DNA from: Acrasis kona
Lineage: Eukaryota > Heterolobosea > Eutetramitea > Acrasida > Acrasidae
Direction: 5' to 3'
Assembly (NCBI GenBank): GCA_026419775.2
Contig: JAOPGA020001109.1
Span: 39,746 to 103,745, forward strand
DNA: 64,000 nucleotides
Shown: positions 1-9,238 of the stretch, piece by piece
Layout of the letters: each line of letters opens with the position of its first letter
Numbering within the stretch: the stretch's first letter is position 1
Translations under genes and position numbers: made by a program
Notes under the pieces: generated by a model
Told to the model about the DNA's origin: nothing
The model's input: only the letters and a program-made list of their open reading frames with translations
Database searches by the model: none

Positions 1-80
1 GTTTGGCGCTTTGTGTTTTTTTGTACATAAACATTCAAGGCGACACTAGCAAGAGCAGCTGCAGCAAATATCAAATACAT
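1..80 (-). CDS. 5' end of a membrane-anchored protein gene (partial)
   Basis: An ATG at 78-80 on the minus strand opens a frame that runs off the left edge of the window; only 26 codons are visible. They encode a short hydrophobic, Ala-rich stretch (LIFAAAALASVALNVYV) followed by basic residues (KNTKR), which looks like a signal anchor or uncleaved signal peptide. The function cannot be inferred. An intron donor could lie inside this stretch, so the visible frame may not be all coding. The 278 bp to its right (81-358) show no convincing gene and would hold its promoter. Confidence 0.4.
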   Translation of the reverse strand, partial: MYLIFAAAALASVALNVYVQKNTKRQ

Positions 81-358
81 TGTTTGATGTGGTTTGTTTT
101 AAGTTGACTAAGAGTTTCTTATAAGAACAGAACAAGATTCTTTAAAGCCTGTCGCGACCACTACACCCAAGATATAAGAAGCACAACTAAGGAGAAAATA
201 TTCGATATTGCTGCACCACACTTTCGTAAAATTCGGATTTAATACTCATTCATGCTGTAAAGATGAGCCATTAATAAGCTTTCAACCTAAGAAACCAAAA
301 AAAGTCGCAGCATATGAGAATGTTGAGTTTATTTGTTTACATCGACATCATTTGAGTC

Positions 359-478
359 TTAGTTTTTCTTCTCTTTGTTGATCTTCTCGACCTCTTGAGA
401 AATTCTGTCTCTCATGGTGTATCCAGTGTATGCTCCTGCTCCGAAGATGGCTGTATAGGTGATAAGTTTGAATAACAT
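359..478 (-). CDS. 39-residue small membrane protein (candidate)
   Basis: A complete short frame runs from ATG (476-478) to TAA (359-361) and encodes 39 residues. The N-terminal half is a hydrophobic glycine/alanine-containing segment (LITYTAIFGAGAYTGYTM) and the C-terminal half is a charged amphipathic helix (RDRISQEVEKINKEKKN). This single-TM, charged-tail layout is common among very small mitochondrial inner-membrane subunits, but I do not recognise a family. No intron is needed. The frame is short, so chance cannot be excluded; the sharp hydrophobic/charged partition and the clean ATG argue for a real gene. Confidence 0.45.
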   Translation of the reverse strand: MLFKLITYTAIFGAGAYTGYTMRDRISQEVEKINKEKKN

Positions 479-821
479 GTTTTGCTTTGTTTTTATCTAT
501 CAATTTTCCTACAATCTGGTTGTCTTTTTAACGAGCCAATAAATAAATATAGTGCACTATAATTAGAACACCTTCTTAAGGTGAATTTAGTAATTGTAAA
601 TAAATGATACACGGGTCGACAGATACTGTTAGCGTTAAAATATGAGGTCATATAGGTGCAAAGCAGTAGAGGATGACTTCAAGTTGAGATGGAAGACTTC
701 AATTTACATTGTAACAATTAATGAACTCGGTTGAGAACTATATTTCTCCATTTCCTCCGCGAAGGTTATAAAATGATGACTGAGGTTGATTGACGACATT
801 TCCCAGTAGCTAGATCCAACA
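479..821. other. Intergenic region between divergent genes
   Basis: No open frame worth calling. It should hold the promoters of the minus-strand small gene on the left and the plus-strand Kelch gene on the right. A TATAAA lies at 767-772, about 50 nt before the ATG at 822. Confidence 0.5.
767..772 (+). promoter_or_regulatory. TATA-like box of the Kelch/F-box/Rho gene
   Basis: The hexamer TATAAA occurs 50 nt upstream of the start codon at 822, a plausible core-promoter distance for a gene with a very short leader. The region is AT-rich, so chance occurrence is possible. Confidence 0.35.
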
Positions 822-2808
822 ATGCTCAGAGGCTTACATGGGCATACCACTTGTTCTCTTGAAAAAGATGGGGAGACAATAGTTTATGTGTTTGGGGGAT
901 CTCAGGAAGTAGTTGAGAGTAAATCTTCAATTTTAAAAAATGAAGTTCACAGGTTTTCCAGTACGCTATATATTTCTACTATTTTGACTATAATCAAGGT
1001 GGTGCACATATTCAAATACAAACAAACAACAAGATACAACCAAGGAGTTTCTCAAGCTCTTTTTGTAAGGAGAATGAATTGTTTGTTTTTGGAGGCAAGG
1101 CAAATGGCTACCTGAATGACATATGGTGTTTGGACTTGGAGACGAACATTTGGAGCCAAAAACTCTATTTGTACGATAGCGAATCACATGTACCAAGTCC
1201 AAGATATGGACAATGCGCCGTCCTGCTGGATAACAAAGCATACGTATACGGAGGTTACGACAACAATGGGTTTACAGACAACTACATATACATCTATCAG
1301 ATTGACGAGAATAAATGGCTGCATCCTGTCAAAATAACTGATGTGCCATCAAGATTTCATCACTCCATGGTATTGGTTGGTGATGTCATTTACATTTATG
1401 GTGGTTGCAATGAAAACCGAACTTGTTTTGGTGATTTCTTCTCTGTCAATACTCAAGACTTTTCCGTAACTACAATTACAGGCGAAGACGGTTTCGCACC
1501 ATCTGCTAGGTTCGGTCATTGCATGTATTACTTTGATGAAATGTTTTACATTATCGGAGGTACCAACAATTCAAAAACTGACTTTAACCAGGTACAATGC
1601 TTCAACAAAGCAAAAATGTGGGTCAAATTAGAACGTCCCTATGATTGTCTAGTCTTTGCGACCGTGGCATGTAGCACACAAGGAGAGGTCAATCTATTCG
1701 GCGGCGTAACCAGATCCATAGACAGCAGTACACCAACTAGCACCACACAGCACAACCAAGACGAAAATACTAGCATCGAAGACTTGCGCACAATTATTAA
1801 CAACCTCTCAGAAGATGTTATCATCTCAGTACTTCAGTTCTGCGACTACAAAACATTGGGAAACACGTTCTGCGCATCAAAATCATGGAGAATATCAAAA
1901 CTAGCAGGTGCCAACATACTTTGGGATCAGTACACTAGAAAGGTAACCGAAAGCGTAGCATACATGCAATTTGTCCAGAACGAGAAAACAAAATCACAAA
2001 TCAACGAACTACTCAACTGTACCTGCTACCCTTACGAAACAAACTTTAAACAATGCATTGACCTCATCATGAAGGCACGAAATGATTACAATAAACAACC
2101 ACAATTCGACGCACGCGCAGAATCAATTATTAAAAGTGCTCGACGCTACACCAAACCTGACAATATTGTAAACTTCGTCGGACCTATTTACAAAGTTGTG
2201 CAAGTCGGAGATGGAGCCGCAGGAAAAACTTGTTTATGGATCAGATCAGCGCAAGGACTATATCCAACAGATTACGTTCCCACAGTATTTGATAATTACA
2301 ACGCATGCATAAAAAGAGATGATGGGGTGGTCGTTTGCATTAATTGTTGGGACACCGGTAAGCAGACGAAAGCTTTACATTTAAACTAACATTAACAGCG
2401 GGACCCGAAGATTACGATCGGCTTCGACCATTATCATATCCACAAACTGATTTATTTTTAATTACTTTTAATGTAATGAACAGACGTTCGTTTGTTAATG
2501 TCGAAGAAAAATGGATTCCCGAAGTGACATATCATTGTCCAGGAGCACACATTATTTTGATTGGAGCAAAGAGGGACTTACGAAGGGATCAAGAGGCGAT
2601 AAAGAGAGTGGAGGAACGCAAAATGACTGTTGTTCAGGAATATGAAGCGTTGAATCTTGTGAGGAAATACAATTTGGGAATGTACTTTGAAACTTCTTCA
2701 CTCGAAGGTTATGGTGCCGATGACTTGATTGCGGTAATTGCGGAGTTTATGAGAACGAGTGAAGAATATGAAAAGAAAAACAAAAAGAAAAAGTGTAAAG
2801 TGCAATAA
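822..2808 (+). CDS. Kelch-repeat / F-box / Rho-family GTPase fusion protein
   Basis: Three exons, 822-908, 953-2357 and 2399-2808, joined across introns of 44 and 41 nt, give 633 residues. The N-terminal half is a Kelch propeller with about six blades, each marked by a VFGG/YGG/IGG motif. A Ser/Thr-rich linker and an F-box-like helix set follow ([14 protein letters not shown], about residue 310-360). The C-terminal 190 residues are a Rho-type GTPase: P-loop GDGAAGKT, switch [21 protein letters not shown] across the second intron, GAKRDL for base recognition, ETSS, then a poly-Lys tail ending CKVQ, a CAAX-like prenylation box. Kelch and F-box proteins often serve as SCF substrate receptors; a Rho switch in the same chain suggests GTP- or membrane-controlled ubiquitin ligase recruitment (inference). 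The second splice restores the invariant DTAG, so this join is secure; the first intron is slightly less certain. Confidence 0.85.
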
Positions 2809-3231
2809 AGTCTTTTACAATTTGAATGGATAGAATTACTTGCACCAAGGCTTTGATTGGTCTAATGGACATGTTGAGTTTGTTTGCAAAAGATGAAATA
2901 GAGTCAAATCGAAACATGAGGTGCAGCGATCACTTTGGTCAGTCTGATTACAAATTTAACCTATAAAAACTGATCTTTTATCTACAATGATCTCTTGTTA
3001 GTATCGTTACTAATGCTGACATGAATGTGCATGTTTTGAATATGGACACATAGGGTTGTATAGTAGCCTATATATTGTAACAAGATGATCAAAATAAGAA
3101 TTATAATAAATAAATAATTTAATAGTTCTTGGTGCACTTTCCTAACTATCAAGTTCAGTTTGCTCCTCGATAGTGGCATCCACAAATATTGACAAACATT
3201 TATAAGCATTATATTTACAATTTTTACAATA
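2809..3231. other. Convergent 3' region
   Basis: Lies between the stop codons of two converging genes. It is AT-rich and I see no supported gene; open frames here overlap the end of the oxygenase gene and look like chance. It probably holds both 3' UTRs. Confidence 0.5.
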
Positions 3232-4896
3232 CTAAGAGGGAGATAGACTGCCCGCTTCGTAAGGAGAAATTGGTGAACCAGCTGAAATGACCAAAGGTGA
3301 TATGGGCTCATATTCCTCACGTCTCACAAACAGTCCATGGAATCCATACGGAACTCTTCTTGGACAATTGAATCTCACAATTGACTTCTTGCATAATGTA
3401 CTGGAATTAAGTATTTCAAAAGTGCTTGCGTTTAGTTTCTCGTTGTACAAGAAATTCACTACATATCCATCATCCTCCTTTGCGTCTAAATCTCTTGAAG
3501 GAACGAACGTCCACTCACAAGCCCTCTTATTTTCACAACCAAAATAATATTCTTTGTAAGTAAGATTTTCGACATCTAATTTTACAACAGCGTCGCTAAC
3601 TTGTCCAGTGCGAGGGGATCTTCCTACCCAACAATACTGGTAAGGTTTCCCTACGTAACTTGAGTTAATGACCGGGAACTCACCAAGCATTGACTCTGGT
3701 GGAGAATCAGGACAATCAACATTAGAGAAGTACATGGTGTTTTCTTGAACAAGACCTGTGGCCAAGTTCATCTTGTATTCATAGAACACTGCACCCAATT
3801 CAACAACATCAAAGGCGACGTTCTCCTTTGGCAGCAAGGACACAGTAAATTGTTCCATCCTAAAACAATGCATAACGATTTCATCCTCTCTTTCAAAGGC
3901 ATTTGCAATGTGGAACACATGACCTGGCTTACAAGTGAACCAATGTATTTTATCGACGCCGTCCTTATAGTACCTTGGAACGACTGCAATTTGAGTGGGC
4001 AGTCCCTTCTTGAAGTCCAAAAAAGGGATTCCAGCAATGGCTTTATATACATCAAGGACCACTGAACCAAAAATAAATACTGTGTAGTTTTTTGTGATTG
4101 CAAAATCATGCATCATGGTAGCACGTGGTGCTTCAGAAATTGGTGTGGTGTGTGTGAGTTGTCCGTGCTTATCAAATATGTGATAACTCACATAAGGTCT
4201 TACTGCATTGTAATTAAAACCAATTAATTCTCCAGTCTCTGCATCTAATTTGGGATGTGCGGTGAAACTGGATTCTACGTACTTTGGGCCAAGGTCCTTA
4301 AGTCCAACTGTTTTTAATGTAGGTAATTCGATTTCATAGGGCAGACAATTTTCAACACTTGCAAAACACTTTCCTGCATGGTGGGTCAGTGATGTGTTGG
4401 CAGTATTGGGTTCATAGTTTTTGAACGGCACCCCGTACACAATTCTCATAAAGAGGAGATCAATGTATCTGATGGGATTAACACAATCCAACATTCCGTG
4501 GACGATGCTTCTTCCAAATTGATGTTCGACGTTGTACTTCTCTGTCCTCACGTACTTGTTTGTGTAACGAACGCTTTGGCAACCTATCTTGACTGCATGC
4601 ATCATTCCATCTCCGTCAAACCAGTGATGCCTACCTCTGGGTCTAAACTGTTGATTTGGGCCAATTCTTATAAACATGCCTTGTGGGAAATCGTGGGGTA
4701 ATGGTGAAGTGCTCGGGTCATGTTCTAGTAAATTATCGCTAATCTCGTCCTGAATGGGGCTCAAGTTGTGGTCTCGGTGGAAGTTATTAGAGCTTAACGT
4801 CCCCAGCATAAAGTTGATTGGGAGTACAAGCTGCCTGATAAGATAGTACAACACAGAGAACGGCAGGAACAATACCTGTACCACCACTTGTATCAT
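3232..4896 (-). CDS. Carotenoid cleavage oxygenase family protein (RPE65/CCD type)
   Basis: A single uninterrupted frame of 554 residues, a usual length for the family. An N-terminal hydrophobic stretch (VVVQVLFLPFSVLYYLI) may anchor it to a membrane. The family start motif is clear (FPQGMFIRIGPNQQF, then GRHHWFDGDGMMHAV). The four iron-ligand histidines of carotenoid oxygenases have good candidates in order: near YVSYHIFD or in the ESSFTAHPKL segment, MMHDFAIT, CKPGHVFHIAN, and the C-terminal PYGFHGLF. Enzymes of this family are non-haem Fe(II) dioxygenases that cleave or isomerise polyene chains such as carotenoids, apocarotenoids and stilbenes. The substrate cannot be told from sequence. 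No intron is present, unlike most neighbours, but base usage looks similar, so this alone does not indicate transfer. Confidence 0.9.
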   Translation of the reverse strand: MIQVVVQVLFLPFSVLYYLIRQLVLPINFMLGTLSSNNFHRDHNLSPIQDEISDNLLEHDPSTSPLPHDFPQGMFIRIGPNQQFRPRGRHHWFDGDGMMHAVKIGCQSVRYTNKYVRTEKYNVEHQFGRSIVHGMLDCVNPIRYIDLLFMRIVYGVPFKNYEPNTANTSLTHHAGKCFASVENCLPYEIELPTLKTVGLKDLGPKYVESSFTAHPKLDAETGELIGFNYNAVRPYVSYHIFDKHGQLTHTTPISEAPRATMMHDFAITKNYTVFIFGSVVLDVYKAIAGIPFLDFKKGLPTQIAVVPRYYKDGVDKIHWFTCKPGHVFHIANAFEREDEIVMHCFRMEQFTVSLLPKENVAFDVVELGAVFYEYKMNLATGLVQENTMYFSNVDCPDSPPESMLGEFPVINSSYVGKPYQYCWVGRSPRTGQVSDAVVKLDVENLTYKEYYFGCENKRACEWTFVPSRDLDAKEDDGYVVNFLYNEKLNASTFEILNSSTLCKKSIVRFNCPRRVPYGFHGLFVRREEYEPISPLVISAGSPISPYEAGSLSPS

Positions 4897-5368
4897 GGTT
4901 CGTGACCTTGTTATGTTTTTAAAAAATATATATGAATCTCCAAGCTTGTTTGAGGGACTAACTTAACTTGGGTAAAGAATAAACGGTTTGACTCCTCCAA
5001 ATTGGAGCATTATGCATTATTTGACAAAGAACAGTTTATATTTGGATATTGATTGCGGATTAAAAACGTTTCCCTAAACCTCCGAAGAATCTCTGAAAGA
5101 TTCATCTACACCAAATCCCCAACCGATGGTCCTATCAACAAACTGCACCGACAACTCCAAGAACTCAAAGAGATGATTTACAAACTAGTGAGCCACTTTA
5201 AATCAATAAATTGTAGAACAAACATTATAATCTTGTATATCTGTTCCTCCTTTTAAGTTTTTCAAGGAGTCCGAATTTAAATTAGAACCGGCGGTTCTAA
5301 TAGAATTGTGCAAATTTGGATTTGCGATTTCTTCGACTTTTACAGTCAAGACGTCAATAATAAAAAAA
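4897..5368. other. Intergenic region upstream of the carotenoid oxygenase
   Basis: Holds the oxygenase promoter and the 3' end of the WD40/RING gene. On the plus strand 5053-5256 is open for 67 codons, including a helix-like stretch (INKLHRQLQELKEMIYKLV), but it lacks an upstream ATG and I find no splice that supplies one. I do not call it a gene. Confidence 0.4.
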
Positions 5369-8300
5369 CTATTTTTTATTCAATAAATTCTCTCGATAAC
5401 AAACAGCACAAGCATCCAAAGACAAACAATATTGATGATAAGCATGTCCACATTTAAAAACAATCACATCCTGTCCGCCAACATTCTCATCCAAATTCAT
5501 TTTACAAACAGGACAAGGCACCGAACATTTCACTTCTAATCCCCAATGCACGTTGTAATCTTCATAAAAAACAGGTAACGGCTCCTCTTGTTCAAAATCA
5601 ACTTTGACATGCCCATCATCCAATTTACAAATTTTCAAATTCTCGATCAAATCAAAAATCAATTGTTTTTCGGAATCTTGATTGTGATTACAATTTCTGT
5701 ACAAATTCATCAACGAACGAATTTGTGGTCCGACGTTCAAATCTCTCTCGGACCACATGTAACTATCATACGTCTCCAATAACTCGTGTCTCAACTTGCA
5801 CTGCTCGGATTCATTTTGTGACAATTCCAACAATTTCCTATAAATGCTGACATTTACATTTTGATTCGATTCCGAATCCAATTCGAATTCCATCACGTCA
5901 TGAATCATTTTCAAAGTATCGCTGGTGCCCAACACTTTACACATGATACAAATCACATGTTCAATGTTCAAATCGCCATTCGATCCATTACAACATTTGA
6001 TGAGAGATTTCCAATGTTCCATTTGAGAATGCGAATTCATATATTTGGTCAACAAATCCAAATTGCGAGTGCTCGTTAACATTTCGATGATTTGATCATC
6101 TCGATTCATCAATTCATACAAGTACAACAAACCATTCGATTGCTTATGTTGCTTGAGTATGGATTCCACGATCGATAAATCAAATCCACCATTCGATTCG
6201 AACGATTCGAAAATCATTTGATTCAATCGAATTCCATTTTCGTCGCTGATGCTCAATTCTTGTAACGATTCTGCCAAGATCAAAAATCGGTTCGAATCTT
6301 GATTCTTGTTTTTTTTTAATTTGTAATATAAAGTGATCAAGTAGTTTGTATATAAATCAAAATCTTTGAAATGAGAATCAATCACATTTTTTACATTCCA
6401 TTCTCTAATGTGTGGAAATTGGTCGCTGCAATATTCGATCAATAAATTAGAATTTTTGGGCGCGCAGATTTGGAACAATTTGGTTAGGAAACGTAACGAT
6501 AGTGTCGGGTGAATTGCACTGGATGGGATCATGACGTGATTGATAAATTGATCGATGCTCAATTCGCCAGATTTGATCGAATTCAAACTAGCTTCAATCT
6601 TGCTGATTGATTTCGAATTGATTTTTGATTCCAACGTGAAGATGAATTCCATTGCATTTTGCATCTTGTGAGCGTTACATTTTAAAATGCAATCGGATAA
6701 ATTTAGAAACGAATGTAAGGTGTTGGTCAACTGTATGATTTTTTCTTCTAATTGATTTTCGTCTTCTTGATCGAATTCATTTTCCCACCAAAATTGAACA
6801 AGTTGACCGACGTGTGATTTGACCTCGTTGGGGGAATTAGAATATTCTTGTAAAAGTAATTGACGAGAATCAAAAGATTGAAACATTTCGTTATTGATGA
6901 TTTTGATGAGTTGATCCATCCAAGAGTTCAAATCAGGAATGAAGGTTGGAGTGAACATGCAATCTCTGGTGATTAGGTAATCCGATAATTGTTCGAAAAG
7001 CAAATCGGCACTCTTTGTGATTAATTGATGGATGAATGATTTTCGTTCATTTTTAATGTTTTCGATTCTTTTTTGTTCGGTTCTTTTGCGTTCCTCTAAT
7101 GCTTGTCTTTCCATCTCCAAACGTCTTTTTTTTTCGAATTCTTCTTTTTGGATTAAAAGTTGAGCTTGTTGTTCTTGTTGAGCGATTAATTGATTTTGAT
7201 GTTCGATTTGTTTTTGTTTTTCTTGTTCTTCTTTGATGAGTTGTTGGTGTTGTAGGTAGATTTGGTAATGAATGGGTTGGTTGTTAATGTCAATTTCTTC
7301 TTGTGGTGGTGTTGGTGTTGGTTGTGGTTGGACAGGTAGTGATGGGTTGGTTGTTGTTGTGACTGGTGGTGATGGGTTGGTGGTTGTGACTGGTGGTGAT
7401 GTTTCGTCAAGGTTTGGTTGGACTTGTCGTGGTGCTTCTTCAATTGTGTCTTGTTGTGTTAAATCGGGTTGTTGATGTTCGGGTGGTGAAACTAATGGTT
7501 GTTCTTCTTGAATGATTTCTTTTAAAGTTTCTGTTTCTTGTGGGATAGTTGGTGGGCTTGGAGATTCTGTTGTTGTAAATTGTGTTTGTGGTGGATCGAT
7601 CTCTTCTGGAATTGATTTTGGTTGTTTGGGAGGTTTCATTTCGACGGATCTTGCAGCGGTCCCAACATCGTCAAACTCAATTAACCTGTTCTTTTTCTTT
7701 TTTTTTTTTGTGTCAACTGTACTGCTTTTTTTGGTTTTGTTTTTAATGGGAACAATGACAGGAGATGGAACGTTCCAATCCGGATCTGAGATTAATGTAG
7801 TTTCTTCTGTGGTGGTTTGGGAGTGAGTGTCTTGTGGAATGTGTTTTTGAACGTTTTTTATAAACTTTGAAGAAGCACTTTCAGCACTGTGTAAAAAGTT
7901 ATTGAAGGCTGCCATGGGTGAACTGATGCTTAGTTCCTTAATGTGTGTTGGAATCTGAGTCGCTAAAGTCTCAAGGTGTAGTGTTTGTTTGGCAGGTAGT
8001 GGTTCGCTCTCAACAACTGGTTCGTTCTGTGGGACTGGTTGTGGTTCTTGAGTCGGCGCTGGTGCTACATTAATACTTGGTGGTGGAGACGGTGGTGGTG
8101 TTTGAGCGATCGGAGTTGGTGCATTGACTGTTGGTGGCGTTTGATTTGGTTGGATGAGATCCTTCTTTTCATTAGGTGCAAATGCTCTGGACACTGTATT
8201 GTTATCATGAACAATGTATAACTTATGATCAAAAACGCAAAGAGATACAATGGGCGCAAAATCATTCTTATGTTCGACACACCTTACTCTGTTCACATCA

Positions 8301-9157
8301 AGTACGGCCATGGAGTCTTGAGACCAAGTTACAACATTCAAGTCTAAAGGAAGGACAAGAGCAAATTTAAGGTTTGGATTAGTGGTTGGAAACTTGAGCG
8401 TCGATAATACTTTTCCACTCTTGGGGTCACAACACCAAACCCTTAGTCCAGGTCTTGTTGCGTAAATAAAAGGTTCGGCTTCATATTCAGATTGATCCTT
8501 CTTCTTTTTGTATTGATAACAAGCACCAAAAGTTCCATCTCTTGCAGTCGACCCAATTCCCCTTATTGATTGATCTGCGAAGCTGTACAAAGAGGCCTTC
8601 TTGGTTGTGGAAATTAACAAATCACTTTTGGTAGATTGTAGCTGTACTATGGGAGCTTCGTCTTGGTATACTTTGTTGTATGATTTAAACAGTGTACTCT
8701 TCTGAGACCGTAACTCGTGTATGAAACCGTGTTTGTCACCAGAGTATAATCTTGAACTATCTTGTGACCAACAAAGTGCATCAATTGAATCATGGTTGTT
8801 GTGCTCATTATGCGAAGTAATTACTTTGGCACCCTTCGGTAGCTTTTGATTTCCAGAATATTCCAACTCTACTATCGACACCTGTAGGTTAGAAGTTGTG
8901 ACTCCGATGTAGCGCTCGTCGAAACTAATTTCCACGTTGATTATTGCATGCGATGATGATCCAAATTCAGCGCTTGATACAAATAGTATTCTCTCCATAG
9001 TGTTGTCATCGTGTATATAAATTGTCCCACTCTTTGTGCCGAGCACAACAAAAGAGGAGCACACTGCACAACAAGTCAGCTTGACACGAGACTTTAATAT
9101 ATCATGTTCCCATCTCAACGTACTCCCCTGAGATTGTGTGTCAGGACTTGTTGACAT
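5369..9157 (-). CDS. WD40 / alpha-solenoid / RING trafficking protein (HPS5/Vps8-like)
   Basis: One frame of 1,262 residues starting at the first ATG (9155-9157); codons further upstream stay open but contain no ATG. Residues about 20-330 form a WD40-like propeller whose start (SRVKLTCCAVCSSFVVLGTK) resembles the HPS5/TECPR2 propeller. A long Pro/Gln/Thr-rich linker follows, then a charged Gln/Glu-rich coiled coil (about 640-720), an alpha-solenoid region, and a C-terminal RING-like finger (CPVC ... CGHAYHQYC ... CAVC). Propeller-solenoid-RING is the architecture of HOPS/CORVET subunits (Vps8, Vps11, Vps18, Vps41) and is close to HPS5 of BLOC-2, so the likely role is endosome/lysosome tethering or biogenesis. 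Which subunit it is remains open: the N-terminus favours HPS5, the RING favours Vps8/Vps41. It is intronless despite its size. Confidence 0.7.
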   Translation of the reverse strand: MSTSPDTQSQGSTLRWEHDILKSRVKLTCCAVCSSFVVLGTKSGTIYIHDDNTMERILFVSSAEFGSSSHAIINVEISFDERYIGVTTSNLQVSIVELEYSGNQKLPKGAKVITSHNEHNNHDSIDALCWSQDSSRLYSGDKHGFIHELRSQKSTLFKSYNKVYQDEAPIVQLQSTKSDLLISTTKKASLYSFADQSIRGIGSTARDGTFGACYQYKKKKDQSEYEAEPFIYATRPGLRVWCCDPKSGKVLSTLKFPTTNPNLKFALVLPLDLNVVTWSQDSMAVLDVNRVRCVEHKNDFAPIVSLCVFDHKLYIVHDNNTVSRAFAPNEKKDLIQPNQTPPTVNAPTPIAQTPPPSPPPSINVAPAPTQEPQPVPQNEPVVESEPLPAKQTLHLETLATQIPTHIKELSISSPMAAFNNFLHSAESASSKFIKNVQKHIPQDTHSQTTTEETTLISDPDWNVPSPVIVPIKNKTKKSSTVDTKKKKKKNRLIEFDDVGTAARSVEMKPPKQPKSIPEEIDPPQTQFTTTESPSPPTIPQETETLKEIIQEEQPLVSPPEHQQPDLTQQDTIEEAPRQVQPNLDETSPPVTTTNPSPPVTTTTNPSLPVQPQPTPTPPQEEIDINNQPIHYQIYLQHQQLIKEEQEKQKQIEHQNQLIAQQEQQAQLLIQKEEFEKKRRLEMERQALEERKRTEQKRIENIKNERKSFIHQLITKSADLLFEQLSDYLITRDCMFTPTFIPDLNSWMDQLIKIINNEMFQSFDSRQLLLQEYSNSPNEVKSHVGQLVQFWWENEFDQEDENQLEEKIIQLTNTLHSFLNLSDCILKCNAHKMQNAMEFIFTLESKINSKSISKIEASLNSIKSGELSIDQFINHVMIPSSAIHPTLSLRFLTKLFQICAPKNSNLLIEYCSDQFPHIREWNVKNVIDSHFKDFDLYTNYLITLYYKLKKNKNQDSNRFLILAESLQELSISDENGIRLNQMIFESFESNGGFDLSIVESILKQHKQSNGLLYLYELMNRDDQIIEMLTSTRNLDLLTKYMNSHSQMEHWKSLIKCCNGSNGDLNIEHVICIMCKVLGTSDTLKMIHDVMEFELDSESNQNVNVSIYRKLLELSQNESEQCKLRHELLETYDSYMWSERDLNVGPQIRSLMNLYRNCNHNQDSEKQLIFDLIENLKICKLDDGHVKVDFEQEEPLPVFYEDYNVHWGLEVKCSVPCPVCKMNLDENVGGQDVIVFKCGHAYHQYCLSLDACAVCYRENLLNKK

Positions 9158-9238
9158 TTTGTAATGAATAAAGACAATAACATGAATGAACAACTCGGAG
9201 AAGATGAAAATTTGACATTTATGATTGTTTACATGGCT

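Noticed and set aside
966-1241. 91-codon minus-strand frame inside the Kelch gene
   Set aside because: Antisense of conserved Kelch blades; no matching domain and no start context.
7186-7826. Open frames on both strands with Gly/Val/Cys or His/Gln-rich translations
   Set aside because: They are shadows of the Pro/Gln/Thr-rich linker of the WD40/RING gene, a low-complexity region open in several frames.
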